DNA of 18,623 nt from a bacterium (GTDB lineage Bacteria > Vulcanimicrobiota > Xenobia > Xenobiales > Xenobiaceae). Position numbers and translations under genes: made by a program. Positions 1 to 7,648 of this stretch are shown here, one piece after another. How positions within the stretch are numbered: the stretch's first letter is position 1; each line of letters begins with the position of its first letter. The DNA is taken from positions 1 through 18,623 of the forward strand of contig JALHDH010000066.1 in NCBI GenBank assembly GCA_022839105.1, in the 5' to 3' direction. The notes beneath the pieces are model-generated. The model ran no database searches. It had not been told where the DNA came from and saw only the letters and a program-made list of their open reading frames with translations.

Positions 1-349
1 TGCTCACGTAGTTTCCAACTACGCTCCGCTCCTCGAGGCACGCCTTCCTTGCATCCAGACCCGCCTCGACGCCCTCGGTTCTCACGCCAGGCGGCGGATC
101 GAGGCCGGACGGAGCGGACGCCCTGGTGGGGGGAGGAGACCCGGAGCCTGTGCAGGTCCGGCAGGTGTCCGGCTGGACTTCCCCCTGGGTGGACCCGCCC
201 GGGAGGGCGGGGCAGGATCCTCTCCGTCAGGTTGATGCCCCTGCCGTTCGGCAAGTTCCGGGAAGACCCTGCCCTGAGCGGCGCGCCCCTCCGGGGCCGA
301 CTCGTCGGCCCTCCAGGGAGGCACAGGAGACCCTTCTGAAGCGCAGAAG
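1..349. other. Leading intergenic region, no convincing gene
   Basis: I see no supported gene here. Open frames exist on both strands but are rich in Arg, Pro and Gly, show no family signature, and look like products of the high G+C content. The first 23 bases form a short perfect inverted repeat (listed separately). The rest is C/G-rich and must hold the promoter for the downstream glycosyltransferase gene, but I cannot point to a credible -35/-10 pair. The 3' part of a gene lying to the left of the window could end near the start, but nothing coding-like is recognisable. Confidence 0.55.
7..23. repeat. Perfect 7-bp inverted repeat (hairpin)
   Basis: CGTAGTT at 7-13 pairs exactly with AACTACG at 17-23 around a three-base TCC loop. 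The flanking context, GCTCA before and CTCCGCTCCTCG after, resembles short hairpin repeats that I recall from intergenic regions of several bacteria. That recollection is unverified. There is no U tract after it, so it is not a classical terminator in this orientation. Confidence 0.5.
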
Positions 350-1819
350 GTGGGCGCCGCCTTGAAAGCCCGTCTCCTCCTCCTCCTCAGCGCGGCCTTG
401 TTGCTGGGCGCCGGACTGCGCCTGTACGATCTGGGTGGCCCCAGTCTGTGGATGGACGAGGGCTTCACCTGGATGGTGGCCACCCATCCGCTCTCCGAAC
501 TCCCCGAACGGGTCACGGTCTTCGACAAGCACCCTCCCCTGCACTACGCGCTGGCCCGGGCTGCGATGCTGGCAGGTGGCCCCTCGGAGTTCTGGCTGCG
601 CCTTCCCTCCGCCCTGGCCGGGGTCCTGACGATTCCGCTCGTCTTCCTGCTGGCGCGCCAGGTTGGAGGTTCCGGCCCGGCGTCGGCCTTTTTGATGGCC
701 GTGGGGGCCATGCACGTGCTCTTCGCCCGGGACGGGCGGGGCTATGGCCTGGCCACCCTGTGGGTGGCCCTGACCCTCTGGCTCTGGGTGCGTCTGCTGC
801 ACAGGCCCCGCCCCCTCGAGGTGGCCGGGTGGTTCCTGGCCGGAGTGGCGGCCCTCTATACCCATTACCTGGCGATGGTGGTCCTCGCCTGGCAATGGCT
901 TCTGCTGGTCGCGGGCCGACCGCGCCAGGAGCGCGCTCGCTGGCTGGGCATCCCGGTGCTGGCCCTCCTGGCCTTCCTGCCCTGGATCCCCACCATGCTG
1001 CGCCAGGCCGCCACGCCCTCACCCGGCCATCCCCCTCCGCCCTGGAGCGCCCTCCTGGAGGTCCTGTACGCCCACTCGGTCGGCTTCACCTTGAACTTCA
1101 CGCCCTGGCGCCTGCCGGGATTGCCCGCGGGCCTGCAGGGCCATGCGGCCTGGTATTCGGTGGTGGCGGTCGCCGGGCTGGTCCTGGCGATGTCCTGGGG
1201 AAGCGGTCCGCAGGCGCGCCGTCTGCTGGGCGTCTTCTTCGGCTCGCTCCTCTCGCTGGTTCTTCTCTCCAGGTGGACCGGCGCGGGCCTGTACGAGACC
1301 AAGTACACCGTGCTGGTCTCTCCCGCCTTCTGGGTCCTGGTGGCCAGTGGGGTCGCGCAGCTCGAGCGTCGCTTCGGAAGGTCCGCCGGGTGTGCGTTTT
1401 TGGGGTTCTTCCTGATCCTCAACCTGGTCTCTTCGCTCAACTCCGTGCTGCTCGAGGAGTGGCATCGTCAGGATCTCCGCGGAGCCGCCGGTTACCTGGC
1501 GGTTCATGCCCGACCCGGGGATCGCCTGCTGGTGGTCTCGGGCTGGGTCCTGCCGGCCCTGGAGCCCTATTCCCACCAGTGGCCTCCCATGCGGGTCCGC
1601 CCCATGGAGGCTCGCGAGGTGGCGGGTTTCCGTCCCGAACTCCAGGCCGGCGAGCGGGTGTGGCTCTTGAGGGCCAGCGCTTCGCTCTTCGACCCTCGGG
1701 ACCGGGTCTATTCCCGCCTGCGGCAGGCCTGCCCCCCTCCGATCCACTCCTGGACGGCCTGGAGGAGGAATCCCGACCTGCTGGTGGATCTGAAGTGCTT
1801 CGAGGCTCCGGGGCCTTAG
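350..1819 (+). CDS. GT39-like integral membrane glycosyltransferase
   Basis: This 489-residue protein looks like a lipid-phosphate-sugar-dependent glycosyltransferase of the GT39/ArnT-PMT superfamily (GT-C fold), which moves a sugar onto a protein or lipid on the outer face of the cytoplasmic membrane. Visible signatures are an N-terminal membrane helix (residues 8-25), the first-loop acidic pair in WMDEGFTW (D36, E37), a KHPPLHY motif at 60-66, and an ARDGRGY segment at 126-132 matching the family's S-Q-E-x-R-x-Y region. About ten further hydrophobic segments follow to roughly residue 360, then a soluble C-terminal tail beginning near YLAVHARPGD. The listed start is GTG. It has a poor ribosome-binding site, and an in-frame TTG at 362 is an alternative. 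The acceptor and donor cannot be told from sequence. It is followed by a strong hairpin and then four membrane/envelope genes on the same strand. Confidence 0.85.
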   Translation: MGAALKARLLLLLSAALLLGAGLRLYDLGGPSLWMDEGFTWMVATHPLSELPERVTVFDKHPPLHYALARAAMLAGGPSEFWLRLPSALAGVLTIPLVFLLARQVGGSGPASAFLMAVGAMHVLFARDGRGYGLATLWVALTLWLWVRLLHRPRPLEVAGWFLAGVAALYTHYLAMVVLAWQWLLLVAGRPRQERARWLGIPVLALLAFLPWIPTMLRQAATPSPGHPPPPWSALLEVLYAHSVGFTLNFTPWRLPGLPAGLQGHAAWYSVVAVAGLVLAMSWGSGPQARRLLGVFFGSLLSLVLLSRWTGAGLYETKYTVLVSPAFWVLVASGVAQLERRFGRSAGCAFLGFFLILNLVSSLNSVLLEEWHRQDLRGAAGYLAVHARPGDRLLVVSGWVLPALEPYSHQWPPMRVRPMEAREVAGFRPELQAGERVWLLRASASLFDPRDRVYSRLRQACPPPIHSWTAWRRNPDLLVDLKCFEAPGP

Positions 1820-1825
1820 GAGGGA

Positions 1826-1849
1826 CTCGAGCGCCGTCGCGCGCTCGAG
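1826..1849 (+). terminator. Strong hairpin after the glycosyltransferase gene
   Basis: A perfect 9-bp stem (CTCGAGCGC at 1826-1834 with GCGCTCGAG at 1841-1849) closes a six-base loop. It begins seven bases after the stop codon at 1817-1819. It is not followed by a T tract (the next bases are AGGGCCGGGG), so it may be a transcript-stabilising or processing hairpin, or a weak terminator separating the glycosyltransferase from the next four genes. Confidence 0.45.
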
Positions 1850-1890
1850 AGGGCCGGGGGCGGGGCTGGCGAATGTTCGGATGGGGATCA

Positions 1891-1897
1891 GGGAGGT
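1891..1897 (+). promoter_or_regulatory. Ribosome-binding site deciding the YIP1-like start
   Basis: GGGAGGT lies five bases before the ATG at 1903. An in-frame ATG thirty bases upstream at 1873 lacks a comparable site, so 1903 is preferred. Confidence 0.6.
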
Positions 1898-1902
1898 TGC
1901 AG

Positions 1903-2469
1903 ATGCAGGGGGGGCGCACCGCGTCACGGGGCAGATCGGGCAGGGGCCTGCTGGACATGATGTTCCAGCCGGCCGCCGCCCTGGAATCGGGAGCCGCCGA
2001 GGGATGGCCCGCGACCGGTCTGGCCGTCTCGGGAGCCGCCTTCCTGCTCTTCTTCCTGCAGACCGGCCTGGACCGCGTCCATGCCGGCACCGCGACCCCC
2101 CTTCTGGCCGCCGGTCTGGCCGTCCTGGGCCTGGTCGGCGGGACCCTGGGGATCGCCGCCCTGGCGACCGCCACCTGGGGCCTCTCCCGAATCCTGGGGG
2201 GAGGCCGGTCGTGGTCCTGGGCCCTGCGCGCCTGCGGGATGGCCTATGCTCCGGCGCTGGTCTATGGGATTTTCGGCCTGGGGGCTCGCCTGCTGTTGGG
2301 CTGGAACACCTCGGTCTCCTTCGGCCTGAGCGGGTTCCTGTGGTCGATCCTCCCGCTCATGGCGGTCCACGAGAACCTGGTCGGAGGCAGCAAGCCGGCA
2401 GCCGTGGTCCTGACCCTCCTCAGCGGCGGGATGGTCCTGGCGGCCTGGGGCTGGCTGGCCGCCGGGTGA
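1903..2469 (+). CDS. YIP1-like five-helix membrane protein
   Basis: A 188-residue integral membrane protein of the general YIP1 type. A short basic, Gly/Arg-rich N-terminus is followed by a segment resembling the amphipathic start of YIP1-family proteins (LLDMMFQPAAALES, then a P-A-T-G turn). About five hydrophobic helices cover most of the remainder. The family assignment rests on overall architecture and the N-terminal segment, not on a diagnostic catalytic motif. Bacterial YIP1-family proteins are of unknown function and often sit beside secreted or zinc-ribbon proteins. The ATG at 1903 is chosen for its ribosome-binding site; 1873 is possible. The next gene starts seven bases after the stop, so the two are probably co-transcribed. 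Confidence 0.65.
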   Translation: MQGGRTASRGRSGRGLLDMMFQPAAALESGAAEGWPATGLAVSGAAFLLFFLQTGLDRVHAGTATPLLAAGLAVLGLVGGTLGIAALATATWGLSRILGGGRSWSWALRACGMAYAPALVYGIFGLGARLLLGWNTSVSFGLSGFLWSILPLMAVHENLVGGSKPAAVVLTLLSGGMVLAAWGWLAAG

Positions 2470-2476
2470 GCGCGCC

Positions 2477-2950
2477 ATGAGGGTGGGCTGCCTGGGGCTC
2501 TTCCTGGCCCCCTTGTGCTTCGCCCTGCCGGGCTGGCTGATCGCCCGACAGGTGGTCCTCCAGGGGGCGTTCCAGATGCTGGGGGGGGTCCTGGGACTCG
2601 TCCTGGGTCTGGGCTCGCTTCTGGCTCTGGCGGTCCTCCTGGGTCTTCTCAATCCTCCTCTTCGCCGGGACCCCTGGTGCCTGGTGCGGATCCTGGGGGA
2701 GGGCTGCCTGGGCTTCGTCCCCTTCGCGGTCCTGGGCCTGACCGCCGAACTGCTCCTGGGGTGGCGGGCCCTCCAGGCCTTTGCCCCGGTCGGCCTGATG
2801 GCGGCCTCGGTGGGCCTGGGGGGGGCGGCGGTCCAGGCGGGTGCGAGCCGATGGGTCAGCCTTCCCCTGGCCCTGGCAGGAGGGCTGGCTGCCGGGACGG
2901 CATGGATGCTGCTTCCCGCCTTCCTGGGCTGGCTGGGGGGAAGGCCATGA
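2477..2950 (+). CDS. Polytopic membrane protein of unknown function
   Basis: A 157-residue, almost entirely hydrophobic protein with about five predicted helices. It begins MRVGCLGLFLAP, which could be a signal anchor, and has short Arg-containing loops near residues 60-70. I do not recognise a family. Its size, composition and position directly after the YIP1-like gene suggest a partner in the same membrane complex, or a very divergent relative of it. Its TGA overlaps the ATG of the next gene (ATGA at 2947-2950), so translation of the exported protein is likely coupled to it. Confidence 0.7.
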   Translation: MRVGCLGLFLAPLCFALPGWLIARQVVLQGAFQMLGGVLGLVLGLGSLLALAVLLGLLNPPLRRDPWCLVRILGEGCLGFVPFAVLGLTAELLLGWRALQAFAPVGLMAASVGLGGAAVQAGASRWVSLPLALAGGLAAGTAWMLLPAFLGWLGGRP

Positions 2951-5073
2951 TCCGGGGGCTTCGGGTCGGCTTGCTGACCCTCGCGCTGGCGTGGCTGGTT
3001 GCCCCGCCACCGGCTTCGGGCCACGCCTCCTGGCCCCGCCTTCCCAGCGAGGCGGACCTGGAACAGGCCACCCGCAGGCTCTTCGACGAGAACCGCATGG
3101 AGGGGGAGGGGATCTCCTACGTCCGTTTCCACGACCCCCACGAGAGCGACCCCTTGCGCTCGGCGGGGGTCCTGCTCCTGGTCAGCGTGATCGACCGCCC
3201 CAGCGCTCCCTATATCCCACCCGACCCCCCCAAGTACCTGGTCTTCGGGCTCTCGGGCTACACGGATCAGGGTTTCGACTACGGGGCGGGAGCCAAGAGC
3301 TTCAACTCCGAAGCGGAGAGATCAGCCTGGATCCAGAGGCTCTATGAGCCCTCGCCCCCTGCGATCCCGGGCTACCAGCGGAGCTGGCAGTCCACCTGGG
3401 GAAGCCGCCCCGCCCCGCCCCTGGCTCCCGGCTGGCCCGGAAGCGCCGCGCCCGCGGATCGGGTCCGGATCCAGCTCTCGGCCAGCGAGGTCCGCCAGGG
3501 TCGTCTCTACGTGCAGGGGACGATCCAGAGCCCGACCCCGATCACCTCCTTGCTCTTCATGCGGACGCAGGGCGGCCGGCTGGCCCAGGGGCAGATCCGC
3601 CTGGATGGCGGGCGCCTGCTGGCCGAGTGCGAGGTGTCCCCGGGCGAGACCAACCTCTTCGAGATCAGCGCCGACCAGCAACAAGGCCCCGGGGGCCAGG
3701 TCACCCTTCGGGTGGAGGGCAGCCGGGTGACCTCCGCGGGGCTCACCGAACAGGGTGAAGTCCTGCCTCCCCCTCCGCCGCTGCCCGAAGGGGGCGGCTC
3801 ACCCGGTGTCTCGGAAGGGCGCGTCCAGCCAGGCGATCTGGATGAGCCCATCGAGCCGGGCGATCTGGACGGGGTCGAGCCTCTCGACGAACCGGCGCCA
3901 CCCCAGCCGGAAGGCGGGGAGGACGGAGCCCCACCTGTTGACGGACCCGCAGGAGGAGAGGCCCCCGGCCTGCAGGGGCCCGTCCCCGGGCTGGAAGGCG
4001 TGGGGGCTGTCCCCGGACCGGGAAGCCTGACCCAGGCGGTCCTGGCCGGGGTCCTGCCCGCGCTCCTGGCCGGTCTGCTGGCTGGAGCGGGCGCGTTGCC
4101 GGGGCTGCTGGCGGGCGGGGGGAGCCTGGTCCCGGGCTCTGTGGACCCTGCCGGGGCCGGAGCGGAGCCCCCGGCCAGCTCCGAGCCCGACAAGGCCCAC
4201 CCCGACAAGCCGGCCGAACCCCGGGATCCGGACAAGGAGTCGCCGGACAAGCAGGACAACCCCGCCGAGCGTCAGGAGGCCGAGCAGCACGCCGCCCGGA
4301 TGGCCGCCCTGCAGTCCCGCGTCCAGGAGATCCTCCGCCAGAAGACGGCCGAGGGCTACTACATCGCCAACGCCTCGATGGCCGGCAAGGTGTGGAACAA
4401 CTTCCCCGTCCTCAGCTCGACCCGGGACTGGTTGGGCGGCTGGACCTGGGGGCAGTGCGGGGAGGCGGACAACTGGGGGAGGCAGTGGTTGGAGCAGCCC
4501 CTGCGGGAGGTCTTCGGAGACCGGGCCGAGACCGCTTCGATCACCATCAAGAACGCCTGTGCCCCCAACCTGATCAACCATATCTCGACGCGGGTCTTCC
4601 TGCCCGATGGCCGCAGGTTGGTGGTGTGCTTCTGGGAGGGGTTGAGCCAGGGCCGCCCCGCCATCATGACCGAGAAGGAGTGGGAGCATCTCTGGACCCT
4701 GAAGTGTTCAGGCGTCCAGGCCATGGGCGAACTCGGCCGGGAGCTGGCCCAGGCCGGTCAGCCCGGGCCGCCGTCCGGAGAGGCTCCCCAGGCCCACCTG
4801 GAGCGCCAGCGGAGATGGGAGGAGCATCTGCGGCGCCTGGGCATTCCCGACGACGGGCGGCCTGCGCCGACCCTGGACCCGATGGTGATCGAGCGCTCGG
4901 CGGACGAGGACGCGCTGAAGAACTACATCCTGCAGGCCGGGGGCGACGAGCGCCAGGGCATCCAGCGCTTCCTGGGACAGAGGGGGCTGGGCGAGCCCGG
5001 GACGCCGGGCTACGAGCAGAAGCTGGCCCACCGTCGTCTGCTGGTGAAGTCCTGGCAGAGGGAACCGTGGTGA
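2947..5073 (+). CDS. Large exported multidomain protein, possible Cys-His enzyme
   Basis: This 708-residue protein begins with a signal peptide (about residues 1-25: basic start, hydrophobic core, ASG before the likely cut). Regions in order are a compact N-terminal domain (about 30-150); a segment that reads like a beta-sandwich (about 171-262); a Pro/Gly/Asp/Glu-rich linker with a repeated PGDLD unit (270-360); a hydrophobic Leu/Ala/Gly stretch (361-396) that could cross or dip into a membrane; a repeated P-D-K linker (413-440); a short coiled-coil-like helix (440-468); and a C-terminal domain. In the C-terminal domain WTWGQCGEADNW places Cys504 after Gly-Gln, and INHISTRVFLPDG places His545 41 residues later, followed by Asp554 and FWEG (Glu564). 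That spacing resembles papain-like or transglutaminase-like folds, but the enzyme call is inference. I do not recognise the whole protein. The ATG overlaps the preceding stop, and its own stop overlaps the next GTG. Confidence 0.75.
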   Translation: MIRGLRVGLLTLALAWLVAPPPASGHASWPRLPSEADLEQATRRLFDENRMEGEGISYVRFHDPHESDPLRSAGVLLLVSVIDRPSAPYIPPDPPKYLVFGLSGYTDQGFDYGAGAKSFNSEAERSAWIQRLYEPSPPAIPGYQRSWQSTWGSRPAPPLAPGWPGSAAPADRVRIQLSASEVRQGRLYVQGTIQSPTPITSLLFMRTQGGRLAQGQIRLDGGRLLAECEVSPGETNLFEISADQQQGPGGQVTLRVEGSRVTSAGLTEQGEVLPPPPPLPEGGGSPGVSEGRVQPGDLDEPIEPGDLDGVEPLDEPAPPQPEGGEDGAPPVDGPAGGEAPGLQGPVPGLEGVGAVPGPGSLTQAVLAGVLPALLAGLLAGAGALPGLLAGGGSLVPGSVDPAGAGAEPPASSEPDKAHPDKPAEPRDPDKESPDKQDNPAERQEAEQHAARMAALQSRVQEILRQKTAEGYYIANASMAGKVWNNFPVLSSTRDWLGGWTWGQCGEADNWGRQWLEQPLREVFGDRAETASITIKNACAPNLINHISTRVFLPDGRRLVVCFWEGLSQGRPAIMTEKEWEHLWTLKCSGVQAMGELGRELAQAGQPGPPSGEAPQAHLERQRRWEEHLRRLGIPDDGRPAPTLDPMVIERSADEDALKNYILQAGGDERQGIQRFLGQRGLGEPGTPGYEQKLAHRRLLVKSWQREPW

Positions 5074-5450
5074 CGCCGGGTCAGGCAGCCGTCGAGAAGC
5101 AGGCCGCCCGCCTGCGGGGGGCGCCGATCGCGCCGGGGCAGACCTGCGCCCAGGCGTACGGGGCCATGGAGGACTGGGTCTTCCGCCTGGGGCCCTGGCT
5201 CTTCTTCCTGGAGCCCGTCTCAGGACGCTGGCTCTTCCTCGATCCGGTGCACGGGCAGTATCGGGACACCGGGCACGGGGTGGGCCAGGTCGCCTTCCGC
5301 CTGGAAGGCCCCGCCTGGGTCGCCGAGCCCCTGACCCGAAGCGCCGCCAAGGCCGAAACCCCGGTGCGCATGTGCCCGGCCTGTGGTCAGATCGGCTCGT
5401 CCGACGCCCGCTTCTGTCGCTCCTGCGGCCGGACCCTGCCGGAAACCTGA
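5070..5450 (+). CDS. Small zinc-ribbon protein
   Basis: A 126-residue soluble protein starting at a GTG that overlaps the upstream stop (GTGA at 5070-5073), with AGAGGGA as ribosome-binding site; a GTG one codon earlier is an alternative. Its body (residues 25-90) is rich in aromatic residues and Leu/Pro (WVFRLGPWLFFLEP, GRWLFLDPVHG) and has no recognised fold. The C-terminus carries a typical zinc ribbon with Cys102, Cys105, Cys116 and Cys119 (CPAC, then CRSC). It has no signal peptide, so it likely stays in the cytoplasm, perhaps as a partner of the membrane proteins encoded just upstream. It closes the plus-strand cluster and is followed, 47 bases later, by the convergent nrfA gene. No clear terminator is visible between them. 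Confidence 0.75.
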   Translation: MTPGQAAVEKQAARLRGAPIAPGQTCAQAYGAMEDWVFRLGPWLFFLEPVSGRWLFLDPVHGQYRDTGHGVGQVAFRLEGPAWVAEPLTRSAAKAETPVRMCPACGQIGSSDARFCRSCGRTLPET

Positions 5451-5497
5451 GCAGCCCTGCCCGCCCCCCTCCCGGCCCGTGAACCTCGGTCAGGCCT

Positions 5498-6889
5498 CTA
5501 CCGCGCCGCCTCCTCGTAGGGCTTGATGAAGGCCTGGGCCTTGGCCTTGGTGGAGAGATCCGGGATCGGCACCGGCTCGCGACGCCCCATGGTGGCGCGG
5601 ATCTCCCGGGTCCGCTCGCGGCATTGTCCGGCCAGGTCCAGCGAGCGTCCCAGGATCCGCAGGGCCTCTTCGGGGGCGTGGAAGCCGTGGCTGTTGGCCG
5701 AGGCCACGTAGTCCCAGGACAACTGGGCCCGGGTCAGGAGATCCCGAACCTCCTCGAGTTCCGCGTCCGTGGCCCCGTGACGGGCGGCGTCGCCGATCTC
5801 GAGGTGGGCCGCGACCAGGACCTTCTCGGCCTGTTCCCGGACCTGGCGGGTGGCGAGCTGGGGCTGGAGGATGCTGTCGAGAAGCTCGGCCTCGCTCCAC
5901 AGATGGCAGACCTGGCAGGCCGCCAGGAGGTTGCGGGAGGGCGGACGCATCGAGTGGTCGGTGACCCGGGCGCTGCCCTCCGTGATATAGGGCATGTGAC
6001 AGTCCGCGCAGGAGATCCCGGCCCGGGCGTGCGGACCCTTTTGGCTCAGCTCATAGTCGGGGTGCTGCATCTTGAGCATGCGGGCTCCGCTGATGGGGTG
6101 GATCCAGTCCACGTGGCCCGCTCTCGCGTAGGATTCCTCGAAGGCCTCGGGGGTCAGGCCCTCGTCCCAGGGATGGGTCAGGCGGTTCTCCTTCTTGCCC
6201 TTGAAGTAGTACTCGACGTGGCACTGGGCGCAGACCAGGCTGCGCTTCTCCTGGAGGCTGGCCTTCTCGGGGTCCCGGCCCTGGCGCTGGAGGGCCTCCT
6301 TCAAGGCCGGGCGCGAGATCCTCAGCTCCATGGTCTGCGGGTCGTGGCAGTCCAGGCAGGCGATCGGGTTGGTCGCCTCGGATTTGTGGTGTTCGAAGTC
6401 CTGGGCGTAGAAGGCCTCAAGCCCGTCCCGGGTCATCAGGCGGGGCGCATCTGAACTCTTGCAGGCCCAGCAGGCGGCCGGAGTCTCTTCGTCGATCCGG
6501 GGGGTCCCGACGACGTCCTCCACCGAGTGGACATGCGAGCGTGGCCACTTCCAGGCCCGGGCGAAGGGAAAGCCGGCCCACAGGACGGCCAGTCGGGGGC
6601 GCTCGACCAGGAAGTCGCGGACCTGCTCGTACAGGAAGGCGGGGGCTCCCGCGGGGTCCCGGCTGGACTGCCAGGCCAGGGATTGTCTCGGGAAGGAGCG
6701 GCTCCAGCGCTCGGGGCTGGCCTCCTCGGCTTCCAGGGGCTGCATGAACTGCACCCGGACCAGCCGGGCCTCGACCCGACGCTGGTTGATCGAGCTGGCC
6801 AGAATCCCCAGGCCCAGGGCCAGAAGCAGGGCCAGGGTCAGCACGAGCCAGCCGGGGAGGAGGGGCCTTCTCGGCGTCGGATCCGTCAT
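5498..6889 (-). CDS. nrfA: Ammonia-forming cytochrome c nitrite reductase
   Basis: NrfA reduces nitrite to ammonium with six electrons outside the cytoplasmic membrane. This 463-residue protein has the exact five-haem pattern of the family: CWACK at 140-144 (the lysine-ligated active-site haem), then CLDCH (178-182), CAQCH (220-224), CADCH (294-298) and CQVCH (325-329). Catalytic residues expected from known NrfA structures are present: Arg117 (in PRSH, where RGH is more usual), Tyr227 in CHVEYYF, and His276 in KMQHP. The calcium-site residues Glu226, Lys273 and Gln275 are also there. A hydrophobic helix at 13-32 acts as signal or membrane anchor. Its ATG overlaps the stop of the methyltransferase gene upstream. 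No nrfH or nrfBCD lies beside it, so its electron donor is unknown. Confidence 0.96.
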   Translation of the reverse strand: MTDPTPRRPLLPGWLVLTLALLLALGLGILASSINQRRVEARLVRVQFMQPLEAEEASPERWSRSFPRQSLAWQSSRDPAGAPAFLYEQVRDFLVERPRLAVLWAGFPFARAWKWPRSHVHSVEDVVGTPRIDEETPAACWACKSSDAPRLMTRDGLEAFYAQDFEHHKSEATNPIACLDCHDPQTMELRISRPALKEALQRQGRDPEKASLQEKRSLVCAQCHVEYYFKGKKENRLTHPWDEGLTPEAFEESYARAGHVDWIHPISGARMLKMQHPDYELSQKGPHARAGISCADCHMPYITEGSARVTDHSMRPPSRNLLAACQVCHLWSEAELLDSILQPQLATRQVREQAEKVLVAAHLEIGDAARHGATDAELEEVRDLLTRAQLSWDYVASANSHGFHAPEEALRILGRSLDLAGQCRERTREIRATMGRREPVPIPDLSTKAKAQAFIKPYEEAAR

Positions 6890-7587
6890 CGGGGATCTCC
6901 AGGGGCGTCCCCGGAGGGCTCGGGATCGCCGCCCCGCCGTCTCCAGGTGAAGGCCCGGGCCACGCCCCAGGTCACGGGGATCGGGAGGGTCTGGAGCCCT
7001 TCGAAGTCGGCGGGGTCCAGGACCCAGTCCAGGGTGATCACCAGGGTTCCGGGAGAGAGCTCTTCTGCCAGGCGGGTCGCCAGCCGCCCTCGGGTCCTCT
7101 CGCCGAACGCGGTGGAGGCCAGGTAGTAGAGGTCCCCGGCGGGCCAGGGCGCCTCCAGGAAGTCCCCGGCCTCGAAGTCGGCCTGCAGGCCCAGGTCGGC
7201 TGCGGCCAGGCGCGAGCGCTCGACGGACTCCGGGAAATACTCCAGCCCGCTTGCCGGGAAGCCTGCCAGGCAGGCGGTGAAGACCGCCAGTCCCCGCCCC
7301 GAGCCCAGATCCACGAAGCGGCCACCCGGCGCAAGCCCGCTATGCCTCAAGAGGTGGAGGAGCGACGCGGCGGGGGTCTCGCCACAGGCCAAGGATTCGG
7401 GACGGGGCCCTTGTGCCTCCAGGGCCATCCGCTCGGGGTCCAGACCCCGGAAGCGGCGCCGCAGGACCCGGTGCATCCGCCACCATTTCGCACGGTGGGG
7501 CCCCAGGGTGAGCAGTTCGTACAGGCAGATCGCGGCATTCCAGGCCAGCTCGCCCGGGAAATCCGTCCAGCGAATCCGATATCGCAC
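6886..7587 (-). CDS. Class I SAM-dependent methyltransferase
   Basis: A 233-residue protein with a class I (Rossmann-fold) SAM-binding core. Motif I is FVDLGSGRG at 91-99, the acidic end of strand 2 is Glu116 in GLEYFPE, and GDF at 141-143 probably lies near the adenine pocket. The N-terminal 80 residues include a Trp/Arg-rich amphipathic region (AKWWRMHRVLRRRF), which is compatible with membrane or nucleic-acid contact. The closest general resemblance is to DOT1-like methyltransferases, but the substrate cannot be told. The start is taken as GTG at 7587, preceded by AAAGGG. A longer frame reaching upstream would overlap the PAS gene and is low-complexity there. It ends in an ATGA overlap with nrfA, so the two are translationally coupled, which is an unusual partner for nrfA. 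Confidence 0.8.
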   Translation of the reverse strand: MRYRIRWTDFPGELAWNAAICLYELLTLGPHRAKWWRMHRVLRRRFRGLDPERMALEAQGPRPESLACGETPAASLLHLLRHSGLAPGGRFVDLGSGRGLAVFTACLAGFPASGLEYFPESVERSRLAAADLGLQADFEAGDFLEAPWPAGDLYYLASTAFGERTRGRLATRLAEELSPGTLVITLDWVLDPADFEGLQTLPIPVTWGVARAFTWRRRGGDPEPSGDAPGDPR

Positions 7588-7648
7588 GGTGGGGCCCTTT
7601 CGCGCGGAGGCCCGGTCCGCCTGCCCCCGCCGACCGTTTGGGAGGGGT

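Noticed and set aside
448..1872. Upstream extension of the YIP1-like frame inside the glycosyltransferase gene
   Set aside because: The out-of-frame part is Pro/Gly/Arg-rich filler; the membrane protein has a good start and ribosome-binding site at 1903.
2515..2946. Upstream extension of the exported-protein frame
   Set aside because: It overlaps the preceding membrane-protein gene out of frame and would hide the clear signal peptide starting at 2947.
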